A stretch of DNA of 64,000 nt from Sclerodactyla briareus. Its lineage: Eukaryota; Echinodermata; Holothuroidea; Dendrochirotida; Sclerodactylidae. Each line of letters opens with the position of its first letter. Within the stretch, counting starts at the first letter, position 1. The position numbers and the translations under genes are program-made. Under the pieces are notes generated by a model that did no database searches, was not told the DNA's origin, and was given only the letters and a program-made list of their open reading frames with translations. The stretch lies in the NCBI GenBank assembly GCA_026419785.1, contig JAODTK010005549.1, positions 186,001 through 250,000 on the forward strand, in the 5' to 3' direction. Positions 49,836 through 64,000 of this stretch are shown piece after piece.

Positions 49836-49890
49836 TTCTTCGTCATTGGAACATACCAAAGAATCCCTCCCGAAAAAACGTTGACTCATA

Positions 49891-50178
49891 GAGAGCGTGA
49901 GTGTCCTAGCGGTCAACCCTCCGAGCTCGTAATCCAGAGGCTGTGGGTTCGAGTCCGCGTAGTACCCTTGAGCAAGGTATTAATCTCAACTGCTTCTCTC
50001 CACCCAGGTGTATAAATGGAACCTGTGAGGAGCCTGAGTACAATCGGCGCTGATATTGCAGCCACATACTCTCCGGAATGTGTACCTGGTTCCAATGAGC
50101 GGGGGTAATGTTGTGAAGCGCCTTGATCAGCTGTTAGCTGGATACGTGCGCTATATAAGAACTACATTATTATTATAG
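49891..50178 (+). mobile_element. tRNA-derived SINE
   Basis: The head has an A box (gtgtcctagcggtcaa) and a B box (ggttcgagtcc). The body has cccttgagcaaggta, cacccaggtgtataaatgg, gaagcgccttgat and gcgctatataagaact, with an attattatt tail. A second copy in the opposite orientation is at 57311-57565. Confidence 0.88.
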
Positions 50179-50197
50179 GAATGTGTAATACTTCTGA

Positions 50198-51162
50198 CTA
50201 GCCTTCCGATTGTTGAAAACGACTTATCCCTCTCCATCCATACCAAGCTGGCGACATAATAATGAAAACAGACCCAGTGACCGACACCCAATCGATACGA
50301 TCGTCAGTAAACATTCCTTGAAAAATGAAAGCGAAGACAACCTCGGACGTTCCTATCAGTGCACCACCGATGCGTTCTGATATTGCAAGGCTAAGTAGGT
50401 GATTCCGGTAGCCAGCACTCCAGCGATGCAAGAATAGATAGATACCCCTCATTCGAGAAGTGTCCTCATGTTACGGCTTTCATATGAGTGAATGCTGAGT
50501 ACCACCACCTTATTACGTAACCATGTCGCCTGACCGACCAATCGCCGCCATGTCGTACGTTCCCCGCTGATGTAACTGGCGTACTGTAATCAATAATAAT
50601 GCGCCAAATATCGCACATAGTAGGGCAGCGATTATGCCTTTGAATGCACTAGCATTGTCGTCTGATACAGCATCATATCCGAACACTAACGGGGGCTTCG
50701 AAATCAGGACAACACCGACGATATTGAACATTGTCAAACAGCATCAGAGAGACGGAAATCATCCTTGAAAAATATACCCGTTAAGGCAGCACACACGAGA
50801 GATTTGCTGAAGATGATTGCACTGGCGTCCCCGACGGGCGACACGAGAACCCTAACACTCCAAAGAACAGAGAAAGAGAATCGCAGAACCCGGCAGCTAT
50901 GGTTAGAATTTTGTCAACCGTTTGGAAACTGTCGTTCTGTTCCCATTTTATGAATGCAAAGGCAGGCAAATAACATAGGGAAATCGCAAAACAAACCATC
51001 CACCACGCAGAGACCTGACTTAGTTACAAGATTGTTCGCAAGACTGTTGAACGCCCACACTATTGCGGATATGAACGATAATAATGAACCCCACCAGATG
51101 TGCCCAGGACCGCTAGGCTCCGTTTCTGTCGACATGTTGATGATGGGTTGATTTTGCTTCAA
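50198..51162 (-). CDS. SLC35G/EamA-type membrane transporter, intronless, frame-broken
   Basis: A drug/metabolite-superfamily transporter with about ten expected helices. I start at the methionine at 51162 because an in-frame stop lies just upstream. It reads SLLSFISAIVWAFNSLANNL, a middle part in a second frame, and SPVGDASAIIFSKSLVCAAL. Then come FNIVGVVLISKPPLVFGYD and a serine/alanine helix. The second EamA half has GVLATGITYLALQYQNASVV and TSEVVFAFIFQGMF. The SP-x-GDA and TSEVVFAF motifs match SLC35G1. Single-base slips lie near 51005, 50853, 50737 and 50363, and stops also occur near 50520. Substrate is unknown. No introns are visible, so a processed pseudogene is possible, though SLC35G genes often have few introns. 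Confidence 0.85.
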
Positions 51163-51169
51163 ATCTCCC

Positions 51170-53355
51170 GAACGAAAATGTTCCTGTACGAGAATCGGTT
51201 GGTCTGCACCTGAATGCCGTCGTTTGTCCCCCTTACAGTGTTTTCGATTTTCGTGACAATGAAACGAAACAGCTAGACTGAAAATATTGCGGGTTGCCAG
51301 AACGGCAAACTAACCAGCTGGGTATTGTCTACGGAATCATGAATTCCACAACTGTTGCCGGTATAAGGGCGACGATTAAAATGAGTAAATAATGAACAGA
51401 TACCAATACTCTTCAGTTAGCACGCCAAGGGATCGGTTGAAGAATGTCATGTCATGTTTTCCGAGATGTTGCAGAGGGGAAGAATTATCTGCAACTACCG
51501 ATGAGGTTTCAGCGCACACGGATAGGAATTTTATTTATAGTCTGTTTCCTTCAGTCCTGGCAGCTCACTGAATAAAGGAAGCCTCCATATGCTTCAATGA
51601 TAGCACAAATACAAGTCAGCGTACGGGTAAGAGGTATCAACGTTGTATCCCATTGGGGGGGGGGGGAGCCTCTGAATAATTCGTGACCTATATTTCAACA
51701 GTAGGAAGTAAGTGTTCTCGAATTTAATACGTCATATGTCAAATAATATGTCATACATAAATTTAGCTAATCAGGCTTGTTGTGAAGATATTCTGTGTTA
51801 ATTGCACAGTTCCACGTCGCCTCCGGATAAAATCTCCCGCAGAATTCCACCCAAATGCGTACGAATAGTCCCCAGCCAAAATCCAGTCGAATTACGTGTA
51901 TCTATTCCTCTTAATCTGTGACGCTCATGAGAGCTCGTGCGTTGGAGGCCTTTTCCGAGCAAGCTGCCCCCGAATACTCACGTAGCAACGCTAGCCAATA
52001 GCTACATGGCTGTCCCGGGAATCGGCCTCACGGTCTTACTGCATATGTATCTGCTAGAGTACCAGTATTCTGTAACAGAATACGACGTCCTGGAACCTAA
52101 TGTTAGTCAATATCCACTTTAATTCTAATCTCAAGTTTTGGGCACCTCTACAGGTAAAATATAGTCCAGATGACATTTTGTTAGTCCAGAGCCCCGTTCA
52201 ACAGCGAGTTACGTCCAATCTAACGATTGATAAGTAGGGAAGGTTATCATTACAACGCTTTGTGGAACGGGGCCCAGGACGTGTCGAATGACCAATATAA
52301 ATTAGTTCAGGTTTAGTGCTTGACAAATGTTTTCGGTCAGATTGACCAATGAAATCCAGGCTGAATTGACTAATTGTTTTCTAGGTCAAACATCTCGAGT
52401 AAGACATATAATCCGGGCTACCACCCTTTGGACAGTTTTTCCTGAGTCCAGCAAGGTCCTTAACTAGCGTTCAATTAGTCCAGCTGAGTGGTCTTTTGGA
52501 TGTTCTTCCCTACGACAGGTAGGTTCTGGAACATCTCCCATTTTTGCGTAAGCAGGTGGTGAATGTGACTGGAGCCAGCAGTATATTCTCCTCGAAGGCG
52601 GACGTTTCAAATTGAAACGCACTCTACGGAAAGTGCACATGGAAGTTCCCCACACTGTTGGCAACAGACTGGAGCCTTCGTCAATTTGAGATTTGGTTAG
52701 GTTCAGCGACTTCTTTAAGGGTGTCAGTTCAAGGCTTGTAGAACTCAGCTAAACTCCCAGTAAGACCTACTTTGATCGAGTCAGGAACGACTCGTCAAAC
52801 CACGCATCGCTAACTACTGCAGTGTAGTTCAACATCGAGATTCTGTGTGAAGAAACTATAAAATATATCAGTAATGACTAATAAATGTCAGGGAGCTCTC
52901 ATCAACTTTTACTGATGGGGCTATGAAAATCGGTTGACTACGGGGAGAATTACCCCGGTCACTCATTCACAACTGCGTATTGGCGCAACGACCGTTCACC
53001 AAACTGCGCGCCGGCCACTAACAAAATAGCGCACGTCTGTAAAGGGCCAGTCACACTATGATTATATGTTATCGTTCTGCTGAACGATCTTCAACAATTC
53101 CAAGCAGAACAAGGAAGAAGGGGCCTGTATGGTAGTATACGTCATAAATACTAGTGTACCACCACAACACCTTCTAAAAATCGGAAGTGTTTTAAACAAC
53201 TTTATTCCTAAGTTACGTCATCTCGAAATGAAATAGATCGAGAATCAAGTCCTTTATCTATGTGGCAGGCTGTTTTAGCCGTCATGACAAATGGTCTGGT
53301 AGTATTCGGACCGGGCTAAAACAATCGGTTTGTTGCACGACACGACATCGTTGTG
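51170..53355. other. spacer, nothing recognised
   Basis: No conserved frame recognised. A G run lies at 51654-51666. Confidence 0.4.
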
Positions 53356-53360
53356 ATGCT

Positions 53361-53640
53361 ACGGGCCTTTAACCGAGTGGTTGGTACAATTAATAGACCG
53401 TCGACTCTCCACCCGGGAGCCCGGAGTTCGAATCCCAGTAGGGTCATACCTGTTGTCTTCTCGCTGGGCGTCCAGCACAAGGGATAAACCAGGAGTGGGC
53501 AGTTCGCAAGTTGACGTTTGCGTGTGATCACCCCCACATTAGGTACCGCCAAAGAGACATTGCCTTGTTCCGTGCGCTTAGTGAGGGATCACAACTGATG
53601 CGGCATCCAGGTCTGTACCTTAGCTGAACCTTACCATAAA
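53361..53640 (+). mobile_element. tRNA-derived SINE, different family
   Basis: The head reads gggcctttaaccgagtggtt (A box), a long variable arm and ggagttcgaatcccag (B box). The body (tctcgctgggcgtccagcac) differs from the 49891 family. The right end is approximate. Confidence 0.65.
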
Positions 53641-54529
53641 CAGATTAGTGTTTTGAAGTATTCAGCGCGACCCGTCATTATCATTTTTGCTCCCTGATGC
53701 TCATTTCACTAGGTGGCAAGTCGCCATCCTTTCTCGAGGTAACAGCATCCGAGGCAGAATTCACTAAAAATGTGCCTAGATGACGTTTTTATTCTTTTTT
53801 AGTTCATGTGTGTGATGCCCTATAGTGTCCCGCTGTTTCTATATCTGTATTTATATTGCTCCGGATCAAAATTGACACCACTCTTTCCGCCTCGGACCCT
53901 GACCAGGAAAATCAAAATTTGGTAACAATGGAGGGGGGGGGGGGAATGTATATCAGCGTGTCAATTGTAAAAATTTGTGTGCTGGGTATTCCAGATAAGT
54001 AGATTTAAATATCACAGAAGTTATTTTTCGGGATGGCGGCCAAAATCAGCAAAAACTTGATTACTGTGCGGTGGTAACCGCCCAGAACCTTTAGAGATAT
54101 GAACAACCAGTCATACGTTGACGGCTAGAAAATGTACTATTTGAACTATAGGTAGATGAGGTTACAAAACCTGAAAACGAATATTGGCAGAAAAAGGGGT
54201 TTTTCAATGCACCACTGATACCCTGAATCTTAATGCTCACGCTGGACAATGAAAATGAGCCCTCTTGGTCGACTCGGAATCTATGAAGCGTACGCAATTT
54301 TCAGTATAATTCGTAGAGATCGTAGACAACCGTGATAACGAACCAAGATATTGTTTTATGGTTCGTCCCCATTACCTGATCTCGCGGCTATTTACCGCTA
54401 TTCAGTATAAGGTAAGTGATCAGACGTAAGACCGTTGTTAGGATTTCTGTTATGATTTGGCGCCTTTTGGGGGCATCCTAGCAACATTTCGAGCACTCAG
54501 TGAAAAAATTCTAGATTCAGACTATATAT

Positions 54530-54620
54530 AATAATATTTGACCGGTGCTTATATAGCGCTTATCCCAGGCCTCTAAGCGTTCACGAAGATTAGAAGCAAC
54601 AAGCTATGTGGGAGTAAATT
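54530..54620 (+). repeat. short dispersed-repeat fragment
   Basis: gtgcttatatagcgcttatc, then ccaggcctctaagcg, has the look of a SINE or LINE 3' end. No full copy is present. A similar short echo occurs at 22957-23020. Confidence 0.35.
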
Positions 54621-55298
54621 ACAGCACATGGTTTTGACTTAGTCTACGAAATATCTGCAAAGATGAGGATCCTAATGTGCTGTGGAATATTATTCCACAC
54701 GCTTTGGGTCAGTAACAGAAAAGTTTGTCCCCAATTCTTTATCGGCGGACTATGGTCTCATCTGGGCACAAATTTGGCTACTCTTTTCCCCGAAGATGGG
54801 ATTTTTTCGTTTTTACTATATTATGAATGACATCACCAAACCCTTCTGAAATCGTCGTCATTCGTACACGGGATATCCAACCCAGCACTGATATTTTCGG
54901 TATCGAATTACGATTATCGTCACTATATATGTACCACTGAATAACCTGGGGACGCTTTCCGCAACGGGGCCCGTTTATTAATCGCTCCGTTTGGTGCGAA
55001 CAATGTTTCCTCTGATGGATGATACTAGGTATGGAAACAGTGAACAGTTTCCATCTATCATTTTGAGATATGACATGTTCAATGCAAATTGAACGATTTT
55101 TGGCCGTGAATTGTCACGAAACTGCTTCGTCGTATTATTCGAGGGGCGACTCCGAACGAGTTCCTATTTGGCGGGGGGGGGCTACTCAGTTAGCTGGTCA
55201 ATCCGCTCCTCTCGCCCTCGTCTCGTACACATAATTGTGTTCCATCATAATGTCTATCTACTCAACATTTATTACAATTGTCGATGATTTTTCTTCAG

Positions 55299-56208
55299 GG
55301 CTATAAATTGGTATACGGAGACGCCGTTCAGTTTACCCCCAGACGAAATAGAAAAGTTCGATGCTAAAACTGGAAATGAAAATTCTGAATTACCCTCTAA
55401 CCACTTATTTTTGCCCCACACGAACATATCATTTATTAGAATTCAGTGAGTCATTCTCATTAAACACAATGCTGTAGCTTCTCTCTACGATATTAACACG
55501 ATTAAATATAGACTAACCCACAATCTAAGCCCACTAGAAAATGCCAAGAGAAGAGAAGTTAGTTGACGATGCTATAAAAAGTTAAAAATGGGTTCTAGAA
55601 GACCACTTGAACATTTAAAAAAAAAACAAGAGTATATCTGTTCAACATTTTTTAAGGTGGTGATCCGAAACCACTGCGTGGTAACATAAAAAATGGAGGT
55701 TGCCAGTAATGAAATACAGTAAGAGCATTATTGCGAACATGACACCAAATTCAAGTCAATACAAGCGATTTGTAGTCAGGGCAAAGTCTCATAGCTAACA
55801 AAACACAATGCACAGAAGTATTCTGTGAGTCGAATAGTTTTGATTCACAGTAAGCTTGAATAGAATGCCTGTTGACAGGGTGTCAGCAACCGTTTGGGGA
55901 TTGGGAATCTAATGCCACATGCGACAGCCCATACATGAATACCTCACACGCTAGTAGCATTCATCTTTGTAAGAATATGAACGCCCAGGAACAATATATA
56001 TTATATTATCAGAACAATGTGAGATATCTCGACATCACTGACTTTCGACACTTATTTCAGCAATGAAGAGCCTACTATTGAACTTTGGGACTCAGAAACT
56101 GCAGAACGCTCAATTGACTATGACAGATGGGAAGGTTGGATATTTTTAGGGTTTTCCAGTATACGTGATACGATCATGACCGCAAGGAATAGAATTAAAA
56201 TAGAATAA
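55299..56208 (+). CDS. unassigned two-exon gene end
   Basis: Exon 55299-55445 follows ttttcttcag and ends before gtgagt. Exon 56061-56208 follows cttatttcag and runs to TAA at 56206. The phase agrees (CA plus C gives H). The first exon reads INWYTETPFSLPPDEIEKFD, then ELPSNHLFLPHTNISFIRI. The second reads NEEPTIELWDSETAERSIDY and DRWEGWIF. The spacing W-Y-x-T-x-F...LP-x2-N-x-F-x-P weakly recalls the linker of M16 metalloproteases such as insulin-degrading enzyme, but the second exon does not clearly fit, so I do not assign it. The gene is convergent with actin. Confidence 0.45.
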
Positions 56209-56641
56209 AATTATAAGTATTTAAGTATATTATTAATATTATAAATATTTAAGTAAAAAGGAAAAGTCGCATCGTCCAGAATTCCAGCTAGTATTCTCGT
56301 AGTAGACCTGCATTCCAAACTATAACTCCTCTCTTGCATAATATGTCAACCTGGAGAATTCGCATGTTTTCCTGGTGAAGTCGAGAAAAAAATAGCAAAT
56401 AAATTCTAACATGCTAATAGAACACGAATAGAAATTCACTAATCTAGGAGCATTTCTTGTGGAAAATATGCATGGTATCAATATCTCCGTATAATCCCCT
56501 ATTGATCCACGTATTTTCAATTAGACGTGACATTCCATATGCCAATGCAAAGAGGCCTTCCAATGTTTCATTTAGGACTGTGTAGTAAATGATATTGAAG
56601 GACAGGAAACCATTTTAGTTCTGATCACTCGTGAATGCTCA

Positions 56642-64000
<7,359 letters not shown>

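Noticed and set aside
53361-53450. Possible tRNA gene with long variable arm
   Set aside because: No convincing acceptor stem; the downstream body shows it is a SINE head.

Overview
The window reads as nuclear DNA of an animal, most likely a marine deuterostome invertebrate. Genes are split into short exons with GT-AG introns. Introns and spacers are full of old LINE, SINE, Penelope-like and DNA-transposon copies, minisatellites and simple repeats. The actin gene has introns after codon 41, after codon 121 and inside codon 204, a pattern known from sea-urchin actin genes, so an echinoderm (or other ambulacrarian) is the best guess. This is inference; no species is identified.

Layout. (1) 1428-12316, plus strand: nine 3' exons of an SLC23 nucleobase/ascorbate transporter; the N-terminal exons lie left of the window. 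(2) 12317-21732: repeat-rich spacer with a minisatellite, SINEs, a MITE-like element and one unassigned 178-codon frame. (3) 21733-27978, plus strand: five exons of a divergent Cys-loop (nicotinic-receptor-like) channel, from the N-terminal helix to TM2; TM3, TM4 and the signal peptide were not found. (4) 28000-41700: almost entirely repeats, including X-box-bearing and AGGTCA-bearing families, a C-rich minisatellite and tetranucleotide arrays. (5) 41756-42042: a possible terminal exon with two membrane helices. (6) 42346-43768: LINE 3' ends joined head to tail by TAA arrays. (7) 49891-51162: a SINE followed by an intronless SLC35G/EamA-type transporter on the minus strand. (8) 55299-56208: an unassigned two-exon gene end, convergent with (9) an actin gene on the minus strand (63237 down to 56642), whose first exon lies beyond the right edge and whose introns hold a SINE, LINE pieces and a LINE split by a 1.3-kb terminal-inverted-repeat element.

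The four recognised protein genes are broken by single-base frame slips, many of them inside or next to a homopolymer, while the flanking residues stay conserved. In actin, two one-base slips explain both the broken frame and an odd two-residue C-terminal extension. This looks more like residual long-read consensus error than four independent pseudogenes, but only the reads can settle it. No operon-like or cooperating gene system is visible; the genes are ordinary, and the unusual material is mostly repeat biology.
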